DNA from: an uncultured Bacteroides sp.
GTDB taxonomy: Bacteria; Bacteroidota; Bacteroidia; Bacteroidales; Bacteroidaceae
Direction of reading: 5' to 3'
Assembly (NCBI GenBank): GCA_900557355.1
Contig: USSR01000402.1
Span: 1-6,479, forward strand
Length of the DNA: 6,479 nt
Position numbers and translations under genes: made by a program. The notes beneath the pieces were generated by a model that was not told where the DNA came from, made no database searches, and saw nothing but the letters and a program-made list of their open reading frames with translations. Shown piece after piece: positions 1 to 5,692 of this stretch. Within the stretch, counting starts at the first letter, position 1. Every line of letters begins with the position of its first letter.

Positions 1-199
1 AAGAGCTATTTTAGATTTTAATGGGACAGCAATGATATTAAATATATATTTTATAGTTAAGAGTTTAGGTTTCCTTTTTTTGATTTAGGAAGCTTGACGC
101 TTACATAAAATATACTCGCAAAGCCCGTGCCAGTGAGAATGCTAATTAGACAAGTTATTGATTACTAGTGTTGTTTGTGGCTTTGGAATATGTGGTACA

Positions 200-249
200 G
201 TGTGGAATTGTGTGGAAAGTGTGGAATCAGGTGTGGAGAAATTCCACAC
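200..249. repeat. GTGTGGAA motif cluster with inverted copy
   Basis: GTGTGGAA occurs at 200-207, 210-217 and 219-226, a near copy GTGTGGAG lies at 231-238, and the reverse complement TTCCACAC lies at 242-249. Start-to-start spacing is 10, 9 and 12 bases, close to a helical turn. The last direct copy and the inverted copy can fold into a hairpin of 7 base pairs (231-237 with 243-249, 5-base loop). TGTGGA is also the core of the DnaA box, but none of these copies continues as TGTGGATAA, so they are not called DnaA boxes. Function unknown. A cluster of binding sites for a DNA-binding protein is one possibility. Confidence 0.75.
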
Positions 250-258
250 TAAGGTACT

Positions 259-374
259 CTGTTCCATACCAAGTCCGTGTCAAGCCCGTACCAAGTCCGT
301 GTCAAGTCCGTACCTATTCTAACTGTATGGATACGGAGTAGGTACGGACTTGATGCGGTTGGGATACGGTGCAA
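259..374. repeat. 11-bp-period array that inverts at its centre
   Basis: Four tandem 11-mers of the form CAAGYCCGTRY lie at 270-280, 281-291, 292-302 and 303-313. They can also be read as two 22-mers differing at one base. A weaker copy (7 of 11) lies at 259-269. After a 17-base centre (314-330) four units of the opposite orientation follow at 331-341, 342-352, 353-363 and 364-374, each beginning RTRCGG and kept in exact 11-base register. The unit at 342-352 is the perfect reverse complement of 303-313; the other three are degenerate. An 11-bp period places each unit on the same face of the helix, which suggests protein binding, but no function is known to me. It is not a CRISPR array, because the units are contiguous and too short. 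Confidence 0.85.
302..353. repeat. Long inverted repeat (18-bp arms) inside the 11-mer array
   Basis: Bases 302-319 pair with 336-353 over 18 positions, with one T/G position (317 with 338) that would be a G-U wobble in RNA. Twelve consecutive pairs are perfect (303-314 with 341-352), and the loop is 16 bases. The stem is strong enough to fold in a transcript of either strand or to extrude as a cruciform. It lies 31 bases beyond the stop codon of the minus-strand regulator gene, where a transcript-end structure might be expected, but no T run follows on that strand. It could be a rho-independent-like 3' stabiliser or simply a consequence of the array's inversion. Confidence 0.7.
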
Positions 375-383
375 AGAACCTTT

Positions 384-1742
384 TTAGCTCTCTATTTCGT
401 AAAGTTTTAGTTTATTATACAGGGTTTTGCGGTCTATGCCCAACAGTTGAGCTGCCCGGCTCTTGTTATTTCCCGTTTGCCGCAATGCTTCGATTATCTG
501 ATGCTTTTCTGCTTCTTCATTACGTAATGGCAGACCTACGTGGGGATGAGTGATTTGCTGCAATTCGGTCAATTCTTTCAACGTAATAAGTTGGTCCTGC
601 GCTAATAGGGTGGCACGGCGTACCACATTCTTCATCTGTCGCAGATTTCCCGGCCAGTGGTATTCCAGCAATGCCTGGGATGCTGCATCATCAAACCCGA
701 TCAACTGTTTGTCCAATTCCCGATTGGCTTGATCAAGGAAGAAGTTGGCAAAGAGAAGGATATCTTCTCTCCGGTCCTTGAGTTCGGGCATGCGTAGAGT
801 GAACTCATTGATTCGGTGGAACAGGTCTTGGCGGAAAGTCCCTTTCTCGATGGCCTGTTCCAAATCTTCATTCGTAGCAGAAACCAGGCGTACATCTACA
901 GTGATTTCTTTATTGGAACCTACCGGACGTATTTTCCGTTCCTGTAAGGCACGTAACAGTTGTATCTGGACTTCGTAACTGAGATTGCCTATTTCATCGA
1001 GGAAGATGGTTCCTCCGTTGGCTGCAACAAAGGCTCCAGTTTTGTCTGTCAATGCTCCGGTGAATGAACCTTTTACGTGTCCGAAGAACTCAGATGCGGC
1101 AAGTTCTTTCGGGATGGAGCCACAGTCGATGGCAACGAAAGGCTGACCGGTACGCTTGCTGAGTTGATGGATACGGTGGGCTACATATTCCTTACCCGTT
1201 CCACTGGCACCATTGATCAGTACCGACATAGTGGTGGGGGCAACCAGTCTTACATAATTATAAAGTTGCTTGGCCGCATCACTCTCTCCTTCCAGGTAGT
1301 CAGAAGACGGGGTGCCGCCTGCATCTTTTTGATGGGTACTTTCTCCTTTTCCGGAACTGATGGCTTGTCTGGGAGAAGCAGCGGGTTGTTTCACAGCCTC
1401 ACTGATTTTCTTTAGAAGTTCGTCTGGATTTACGGGCTTGGCAACGTAGTCGCTGGCACCTAATTTCATAGCTTGCACCGCCGATTGTATATCGGCATAG
1501 CTCGTCATCATGATGAGCGGAATGGACAGACCTTGCTCTCCCAACCACTTCAACAGGTCGATGCCGTCCTTGTCGGGCAGACGCAGGTCGGACAAAATCA
1601 AGTCGGCACCCTCTGTCTCCAAATGTTTCTGGGCGCGGGCGATACTGCTGACGGAAGCTACCTGAAAGCCTTTTTTGCCTAACCAGGTCTTCAGCATCAT
1701 ACCGTAAGTAATGTCGTCTTCAACGATGAGTATAGATTTCAT
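384..1742 (-). CDS. Sigma-54-dependent response regulator, NtrC family
   Basis: Complete 452-residue NtrC-type transcription activator: once phosphorylated by a sensor kinase it would use ATP to open promoters bound by sigma-54 RNA polymerase. The receiver domain spans about residues 1-118, with acidic pocket E8-D9-D10, phosphoacceptor D52 (SDLRLPD), T80, Y99 and K102. A polar linker (about 119-147) leads to an AAA+ domain with Walker A (GASGTGKE, 178-185), a sigma-54 contact loop at 225-230 reading GSFTGA instead of the usual GAFTGA, Walker B (TIFLDE, 245-250), the arginine region GTFRQDLFHR (301-310) and WPGNLR (363-368). A Fis-type helix-turn-helix ends the protein (about 425-446). The start codon has AAGG four bases upstream. 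Domain order and length are typical of the family. It is divergent from the isomerase operon, and its probable partner is the kinase at the far end of that operon (inference). Targets unknown. Confidence 0.97.
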   Translation of the reverse strand: MKSILIVEDDITYGMMLKTWLGKKGFQVASVSSIARAQKHLETEGADLILSDLRLPDKDGIDLLKWLGEQGLSIPLIMMTSYADIQSAVQAMKLGASDYVAKPVNPDELLKKISEAVKQPAASPRQAISSGKGESTHQKDAGGTPSSDYLEGESDAAKQLYNYVRLVAPTTMSVLINGASGTGKEYVAHRIHQLSKRTGQPFVAIDCGSIPKELAASEFFGHVKGSFTGALTDKTGAFVAANGGTIFLDEIGNLSYEVQIQLLRALQERKIRPVGSNKEITVDVRLVSATNEDLEQAIEKGTFRQDLFHRINEFTLRMPELKDRREDILLFANFFLDQANRELDKQLIGFDDAASQALLEYHWPGNLRQMKNVVRRATLLAQDQLITLKELTELQQITHPHVGLPLRNEEAEKHQIIEALRQTGNNKSRAAQLLGIDRKTLYNKLKLYEIES

Positions 1743-1754
1743 TGCCTTATCTTT

Positions 1755-1770
1755 TGTCTCTTTTAAGACA
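1755..1770. promoter_or_regulatory. Short dyad in the divergent gap, possible operator
   Basis: TGTCT (1755-1759) and AGACA (1766-1770) form a 5-bp dyad with a 6-base spacer. It lies just downstream of the minus-strand -7 element, so it would fall around the start or leader of the regulator transcript. A site for autoregulation is possible, but a dyad of this size is expected fairly often by chance. Confidence 0.2.
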
Positions 1771-1778
1771 CAAAGGTA
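1771..1778 (-). promoter_or_regulatory. Bacteroides-type -7 element for the regulator gene
   Basis: Read on the minus strand the bases are TACCTTTG, an exact match to the Bacteroides -7 consensus TAnnTTTG. It lies 28 bases upstream of the regulator start codon, which would leave a leader of roughly 20 bases. I found no matching -33 TTTG at the usual spacing of about 20 bases, so only half of the promoter is supported. Confidence 0.45.
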
Positions 1779-1799
1779 AACCGATTTGTCTGAAAATCG

Positions 1800-1807
1800 T
1801 ATATTTG
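1800..1807 (+). promoter_or_regulatory. Bacteroides-type -7 element for the isomerase operon
   Basis: TATATTTG matches the Bacteroides -7 consensus TAnnTTTG exactly and lies 26 bases before the isomerase start codon. A TTTG at 1785-1788 is only 11 bases upstream, too near for a normal -33 element (about 19-21 bases expected), so the upstream half is missing or weak. Its mirror-image counterpart for the opposite gene is only 21 bases away, so the two polymerases, or a shared regulator, would interfere with each other. Confidence 0.5.
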
Positions 1808-1833
1808 CAAACTTAATTTAAATAAAAAGCGTT

Positions 1834-2673
1834 ATGAAGAGGAATTTCATCGTATTATTAACCATACTGATTTGCAGCGTTACAGCCTGCCAATCGGGAC
1901 AAAAGAAAGATAGAAACATGGATCAGGAAACTAAATTGAAGATCGAGACAACTGCGGGTGACATTATCGTGAAACTGTATAATGAGACGCCGCAACATCG
2001 TGATAACTTCATCAAACTGGCGGAAGAGGGTACATACGAAGGTACATTGTTCCACCGTGTCATCAAGGATTTTATGATACAGGCAGGCGACCCTGAGTCA
2101 AAGAATGCTCCGAAAGGAAAGATGCTGGGTGCAGGTGATGTAGGTTATACGATTCCGGCTGAGTTCGTTTATCCGAAGTATTTTCATAAGAAAGGTGCAT
2201 TGTCGGCTGCGCGTCAGGGTGACAATGTGAATCCTAAGAAGGAATCGTCGGGTTGCCAGTTCTACATTGTGACGGGTAAAGTGTATAATGACACTACGTT
2301 GCTGGGTATGGAGAACCAGATGAACCAGAACCGTCTGACAACAGTGTTCAATGCTTTGGCACAGAAACACATGAAGGAAATCTATAAGATGCGTAAGGAA
2401 AATGACCAGGATGGTCTGATGAACTTGCAGGATACACTGTTTGCACAGGCTGAGGCGGCCGTTGCCAAGCAACCGGAGTTCCACTTTACACCGGAGCAGG
2501 TGAAGGCTTACACTACGGTAGGTGGTACCCCACACTTGGATGGGGAATATACTGTATTCGGCGAAGTGATCGAAGGCATGGATATAGTAGATAAGATACA
2601 GCAGGTAAAAACGGACCGTAGCGACCGCCCGGAAGAGGATGTGAAAATTGTTAAGGTCAAGGTGATAGGATGA
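1834..2673 (+). CDS. Cyclophilin-type peptidyl-prolyl isomerase, lipoprotein
   Basis: A 279-residue predicted lipoprotein that catalyses cis-trans isomerisation of prolyl bonds in envelope proteins. The N-terminus is a short basic segment, a hydrophobic core and a lipobox VTAC with C19, pointing to export and lipid attachment. The cyclophilin fold starts near residue 35: FHRVIKDFMIQ (73-83) holds the catalytic R75 and the pocket residues F80 and Q83, SGCQFYIVTG (139-148) supplies the next strand, and HLDGEYTVFGEV (234-245) completes the pocket. Between these last two blocks lies a highly charged, probably helical insertion (about 151-225) that minimal bacterial cyclophilins lack. The first ATG is chosen because it supplies the signal peptide; the next in-frame ATG (1918) would remove it. 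The last codons and the TGA stop (2671-2673) lie inside the octamer repeat that follows. First gene of the likely operon. Confidence 0.95.
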   Translation: MKRNFIVLLTILICSVTACQSGQKKDRNMDQETKLKIETTAGDIIVKLYNETPQHRDNFIKLAEEGTYEGTLFHRVIKDFMIQAGDPESKNAPKGKMLGAGDVGYTIPAEFVYPKYFHKKGALSAARQGDNVNPKKESSGCQFYIVTGKVYNDTTLLGMENQMNQNRLTTVFNALAQKHMKEIYKMRKENDQDGLMNLQDTLFAQAEAAVAKQPEFHFTPEQVKAYTTVGGTPHLDGEYTVFGEVIEGMDIVDKIQQVKTDRSDRPEEDVKIVKVKVIG

Positions 2674-2712
2674 TAGGATGATAAAATGGTAAGATGGTAA
2701 GATGATAGGAGG
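2660..2712 (+). repeat. Left octamer array flanking the four-helix-bundle gene
   Basis: Six consecutive 8-mers fit RRRTGRTA: AGGTGATA (2660), GGATGATA (2668), GGATGATA (2676), AAATGGTA (2684), AGATGGTA (2692) and AGATGATA (2700), followed by GGAGG at 2708-2712. The array carries the stop codon of the isomerase gene and ends exactly at the start codon of the four-helix-bundle gene. It is an inverted counterpart of the right array at 3079-3113: bases 2690-2710 are the perfect reverse complement of 3079-3099 (21 bases), and the match extends outward if the left array's extra AAATGGTA unit is skipped. Confidence 0.9.
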
Positions 2713-3075
2713 ATGGAGAAAGAGGATATTATAAAAGATAAGAGTATGGATTTTGCTATACGTGTCGTGAATTTATGTAAATATCTTAAAAAGGAAAAGC
2801 AGGAATATGAGATATCCAAACAATTAGTTCGTTCAGGTACAGCAATAGGTGCTTTACAACGCGAAGCTATGCATGCTGAAAGTCAGGCGGATTTTATTCA
2901 TAAGTTTGCTATTGCGCAAAAAGAATGTAATGAAACCTTGTTTTGGTTAGAACTTCTGTATAAAACTGATTATCTTACTTCGGACGAATATTTCAGTATA
3001 ATTGCAGATGCCAAATTGTTAATGGGCTTAATTCCCCGTAGTATTAAAACTGCGAAAAGTCATATACCTAGCTAA
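2713..3075 (+). CDS. Four-helix-bundle protein, S23/Avd-like (23S intervening-sequence protein family)
   Basis: A 120-residue protein without signal peptide or membrane segment. It shows the family's layout: an N-terminal helix KSMDFAIRVVNLCKYL (10-25), the hallmark QLVRSGTAIGALQREA at the junction of helices one and two, then ESQADFIHKFAIAQKECNETLFWLELL in the next helices and a final helix near the C-terminus. Family members occur in 23S rRNA intervening sequences and as Avd in diversity-generating retroelements; they bind nucleic acid, but a free-standing role is not established. Two sampled 60-base lines of the gene are about 30% G+C, against about 53-55% in sampled lines of the isomerase and peptidase genes. 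The start directly abuts GGAGG, too close for a normal ribosome-binding site. Met12 (2746) is an alternative, but residues before it look family-like. No reverse transcriptase or rRNA is present here. Confidence 0.9.
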   Translation: MEKEDIIKDKSMDFAIRVVNLCKYLKKEKQEYEISKQLVRSGTAIGALQREAMHAESQADFIHKFAIAQKECNETLFWLELLYKTDYLTSDEYFSIIADAKLLMGLIPRSIKTAKSHIPS

Positions 3076-3078
3076 TAA

Positions 3079-3113
3079 TCCTATCATCTTACCATCTTAT
3101 CATCCTATCATTC
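3079..3113 (-). repeat. Right octamer array flanking the four-helix-bundle gene
   Basis: Read on the minus strand from 3113 the units are GAATGATA, GGATGATA, AGATGGTA and AGATGATA followed by GGA, the same octamer family and the same order as the innermost units of the left array but in the opposite orientation. It begins 3 bases after the four-helix-bundle stop codon and ends 8 bases before the peptidase start codon. It has two fewer octamers than the left array. In a read-through transcript the two arrays could pair to enclose the gene in a long stem. Confidence 0.9.
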
Positions 3114-3121
3114 AAAATAAT

Positions 3122-4357
3122 ATGAAGATAAATAAATATAGTCTTAATAACGGTCTGCGACTGGTGCATTACCAGGATCTCAGTACTCAGATGGTAGCAC
3201 TGAACATCGTTTATGATGTAGGTGCCCGGGACGAACATCCTGAACATACCGGCTTTGCCCATTTGTTCGAACATCTGATGTTTGGCGGTTCTGTGAATAT
3301 ACCCGACTATGATGCTCCTTTGCAGTCGGCAGGTGGCGAAAACAATGCCTGGACGAACAATGACATTACAAACTATTACCTCACTGTTCCCAAATCGAAT
3401 GTAGAGATTGGCTTCTGGCTGGAGTCCGACCGTATGATGGAACTGGCATTCAGTGAACAAAGCCTTGAAGTGCAGCGCGGTGTGGTCATGGAGGAGTTCA
3501 AACAGCGTTGTCTGAACCAGCCTTACGGAGATGTGGGACATCTTATCCGTCCGTTGGCTTATGAGGTGCATCCGTACCGCTGGCCTACCATCGGAAAGGA
3601 TTTATCGCATATCGAACAAGCTACACTGGAGGAAGTGAAGTCATTCTTTTACCGCTTTTATGCACCTAATAATGCTGTACTTGCCGTTACCGGAAATATA
3701 TCGTGGGAAGAAACTGTCCGATTGACAGAAAAGTGGTTTGGCCCGATTCCCCGCAGGGATGTGCCTGTGCGACAATTGCCGCAGGAACCCGTACAGACAA
3801 CGGAACGTAGACAGGTGGTGAAACGGCCTGTCCCCCTGGATGCACTGTTCATGGCTTATCATATGTGTAGTCGAGAGCATCCTGATTACTATGCTTTTGA
3901 TATTCTTTCAGATATCCTTAGTAACGGACGTTCCAGTCGCTTGAATCGTCGGTTGGTGCAGGAACAGAAATTGTTCTCCGGCATAGACGCTTATATTTCG
4001 GGTACACGTGATGCGGGATTGCTGCATATCAGTGGGAAGCCATCAGCCGGAGTATCACTGGAACGGGCTGAGGCCTCTGTACGCAAAGAGTTGCAGGAGT
4101 TACAGCAAGTGACGATAGAAGGAGAGGAACTGGAGAAAGTAAAGAATAAGTTTGAATCTACCCAGATATTCGGGAATATCAATTACCTGAATGTAGCCAC
4201 AAATCTGGCATGGTTCGAATTGACCGGACAGGCAGAGGATATAGACCGTGAGGTAGAACGGTATCGCGCAGTGACGGCAGAGCAGCTGAAGGCAGTTGCC
4301 CAAGAGACTTTCCGTGAGGAAAACTCGGTGGTATTATATTATGAGAAAGATAAATGA
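3122..4357 (+). CDS. M16 family zinc metallopeptidase (insulinase/processing-peptidase type)
   Basis: A 411-residue M16 peptidase of the short, two-domain type. The inverted zinc motif HLFEH is at residues 47-51, with H47 and H51 as metal ligands and E50 as catalytic base; the downstream acidic ligand is in VVMEEF (E124 or E125), at the spacing expected for the family. FYAPNNAVLAVTGN (179-192) is the usual end of the first domain, and SNGRSSRL (268-275) marks the second. No signal peptide is visible, so the enzyme is predicted to be cytoplasmic, although its lipoprotein and transporter neighbours hint at envelope-related work. M16 enzymes of this size generally act as dimers of active and inactive subunits or as homodimers. 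No second M16 subunit is encoded here, so either it is homodimeric or its partner lies elsewhere. The stop codon overlaps the next start (ATGA), implying translational coupling. Substrate unknown. Confidence 0.95.
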   Translation: MKINKYSLNNGLRLVHYQDLSTQMVALNIVYDVGARDEHPEHTGFAHLFEHLMFGGSVNIPDYDAPLQSAGGENNAWTNNDITNYYLTVPKSNVEIGFWLESDRMMELAFSEQSLEVQRGVVMEEFKQRCLNQPYGDVGHLIRPLAYEVHPYRWPTIGKDLSHIEQATLEEVKSFFYRFYAPNNAVLAVTGNISWEETVRLTEKWFGPIPRRDVPVRQLPQEPVQTTERRQVVKRPVPLDALFMAYHMCSREHPDYYAFDILSDILSNGRSSRLNRRLVQEQKLFSGIDAYISGTRDAGLLHISGKPSAGVSLERAEASVRKELQELQQVTIEGEELEKVKNKFESTQIFGNINYLNVATNLAWFELTGQAEDIDREVERYRAVTAEQLKAVAQETFREENSVVLYYEKDK

Positions 4358-5688
4358 ATAGATTAATTGCTACATACAAGGGGCATTATAAAGCCCTCTT
4401 TTACTTAGGACTTCCCATCGTTATCGGCCAGATGGGTGTCATTGTTCTCGGATTTGCCGATACTCTGATGGTGGGACACCACAGTACGGCCGAGTTGGCT
4501 GCTGCTTCTTTCACCAACAATCTTTTCACACTTTGCATTATTTTCAGTACCGGTTTCTCTTATGGACTGACGCCTGTAGTGGGTGAGTTCTACGGTAACC
4601 GTCGTTTCATGGAGGCCGGACAAGCTTTGCGCTCAAGTCTGCTTGCCAATGTGTTGGTAGCGCTGTTGCTGACACTTATTATGACTGTCGTCTATTTCTG
4701 TGTGGAATATATGGGGCAACCCGAGGAACTGATTCCGCTGATAAAGCCTTATTTTCTGGTTCTACTTGCATCCTTGGTGTTCGTCATGCTGTTCAATGGC
4801 TTTAAGCAGTTTACAGATGGCATTACTCAAACACAGACTGCCATGTGGGTGCTTCTTGGTGGAAATACATTGAATATCATTGGTAACTATATACTGATTT
4901 ACGGAAAGTTTGGTTTTCCGGAATTGGGGTTGTTGGGTGCGGGTATCAGTACCCTGTTCTCGCGTATTGTTATGGTCATTGTTTTTGCACTGGTTATTTT
5001 CCGTAGTCGCAGATTCTTAAGATATAGGGCGGGGTTCTTCCGCCTGGGATGGTCAAAACAAATGTTCAGGAAATTGAATGGACTTGGGTGGCCTGTCGGT
5101 TTGCAGATGGGCATGGAGACGGCGTCATTCAGCCTCAGCACGATTATGGTCGGTTGGCTGGGAACTATTGCTTTGGCGTCGCATCAGATTATGCTTACTA
5201 TTTCTCAGTTCACCTTTATGATGTTTTATGGGATGGGGGCGGCGATTGCCGTTCGCGTCAGTAACTTCAAGGGGCAGAGTGATATGGTGAATGTCCGCCG
5301 TTCGGCATATGCCGGCTTTCACCTGATTATGGCAATGGCAGTGGTGCTTCTGAGTATTGTGTTTCTGTTGCGCAATCAGGTCGGGGGCTGGTTTACGGAT
5401 AGCGTGGAGGTTTCTGCCATGGTATCTTCTTTGTTCTTTCCATTCCTGGTTTACCAGTTTGGTGACGGATTGCAAATCAGTTTTGCCAATGCCCTGCGTG
5501 GTATCGCAGACGTAAAACCGATGATGTTCATTGCATTTATTTCCTATTTTGTTATATCTTTGCCTGTAGGATACTTATGTGGTTTCGTGCTGGGTTGGGG
5601 TACGGTCGGCGTATGGATGGCTTTCCCATTCGGACTGACGAGCGCAGGTATTATGCTTTGGCTGCGTTTCCGTTATAAAGCAAGATGA
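4354..5688 (+). CDS. MATE family multidrug/cation antiporter, NorM-like
   Basis: A 444-residue inner-membrane transporter with about twelve hydrophobic segments in two similar halves, the normal length and layout of MATE proteins, which expel cationic compounds in exchange for Na+ or H+. The first half begins LPIVIGQMGVIVLGFADTLM with D36; the second half repeats the pattern around WPVGLQMGMETASF with E255, and D371 sits in a later helix (YQFGDGLQIS). These three acidic positions match the numbering of the conserved residues D36, E255 and D371 of Vibrio cholerae NorM, which supports ion-coupled transport and the NorM branch. The start overlaps the peptidase stop by four bases. The actual substrate cannot be told from sequence; a housekeeping export role or drug efflux are both possible. 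Confidence 0.95.
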   Translation: MNRLIATYKGHYKALFYLGLPIVIGQMGVIVLGFADTLMVGHHSTAELAAASFTNNLFTLCIIFSTGFSYGLTPVVGEFYGNRRFMEAGQALRSSLLANVLVALLLTLIMTVVYFCVEYMGQPEELIPLIKPYFLVLLASLVFVMLFNGFKQFTDGITQTQTAMWVLLGGNTLNIIGNYILIYGKFGFPELGLLGAGISTLFSRIVMVIVFALVIFRSRRFLRYRAGFFRLGWSKQMFRKLNGLGWPVGLQMGMETASFSLSTIMVGWLGTIALASHQIMLTISQFTFMMFYGMGAAIAVRVSNFKGQSDMVNVRRSAYAGFHLIMAMAVVLLSIVFLLRNQVGGWFTDSVEVSAMVSSLFFPFLVYQFGDGLQISFANALRGIADVKPMMFIAFISYFVISLPVGYLCGFVLGWGTVGVWMAFPFGLTSAGIMLWLRFRYKAR

Positions 5689-5692
5689 AGGA

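Larger units (their letters stand above)
1..383. other. Gene-free, repeat-rich intergenic stretch
   Basis: I see no credible protein-coding gene here. The first 110 bases are very A/T rich and stop codons break all forward frames early; the longest open stretch at the left edge runs from position 2 to a TAG at 86-88 and resembles nothing I recognise. From about 190 onward the stretch is filled with short ordered repeats, listed separately: GTGTGGAA motifs at 200-249 and an 11-bp array at 259-374. An isolated degenerate copy of the 11-mer lies at 120-130, matching CAAGCCCGTAC at 9 of 11 positions. The stretch lies downstream of the minus-strand regulator gene. No hairpin followed by a T run was found on either strand, so no intrinsic terminator is called. 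Confidence 0.7.
2660..3113 (+). mobile_element. Candidate small cassette: inverted octamer arrays around a four-helix-bundle gene
   Basis: The unit is about 450 bp: a left array of RRRTGRTA octamers, one 363-bp gene and a right array of the same octamers in reverse, with the gene filling nearly all of the 368 bases between the innermost repeats. It sits between two well-conserved operon genes, its composition is clearly more A/T rich than theirs, and it ends about 8 bp before the peptidase start. Related proteins are known as passengers of 23S rRNA intervening sequences and as the accessory protein Avd of diversity-generating retroelements, so an association with mobile or inserted DNA is reasonable. 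No transposase, target-site duplication or empty allele is visible. The call as a mobile unit is therefore an inference. Confidence 0.4.

Noticed and set aside
2..88. Open frame at the left window edge that could be the tail of an upstream gene
   Set aside because: Only 28 codons, very A/T rich, hydrophobic in a way expected of random A/T-rich DNA, and without a recognisable motif.
200..249. Chromosomal or plasmid origin with DnaA boxes
   Set aside because: None of the TGTGGA copies continues as TGTGGATAA, and no dnaA or replication gene is present.
270..313. CRISPR array
   Set aside because: Units are 11 bases and contiguous, with no spacers and no cas genes nearby.
302..353. Invertible promoter (phase variation) flanked by inverted repeats
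   Set aside because: The arms enclose only 16 bases, far too little for a site-specific inversion segment with a promoter, and no recombinase gene is nearby.
350..553. Plus-strand 67-codon open frame
   Set aside because: It overlaps the 3' end of the regulator gene in antisense and its start lies in the 11-mer array; no family features.
1785..1812. Sigma-54 promoter in the divergent gap (TTTGCA resembles a -12 element)
   Set aside because: The GG that must lie ten bases upstream of GC is absent; the bases there are AA.
2098..2535. Minus-strand 145-codon open frame
   Set aside because: It lies entirely antisense to the well-supported cyclophilin gene and its translation is an unstructured mix rich in L, H and C.
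2713..3075. Diversity-generating retroelement or rRNA intervening sequence
   Set aside because: The protein is related to those passengers, but there is no reverse transcriptase, template/variable repeat pair or 23S rRNA in the window.
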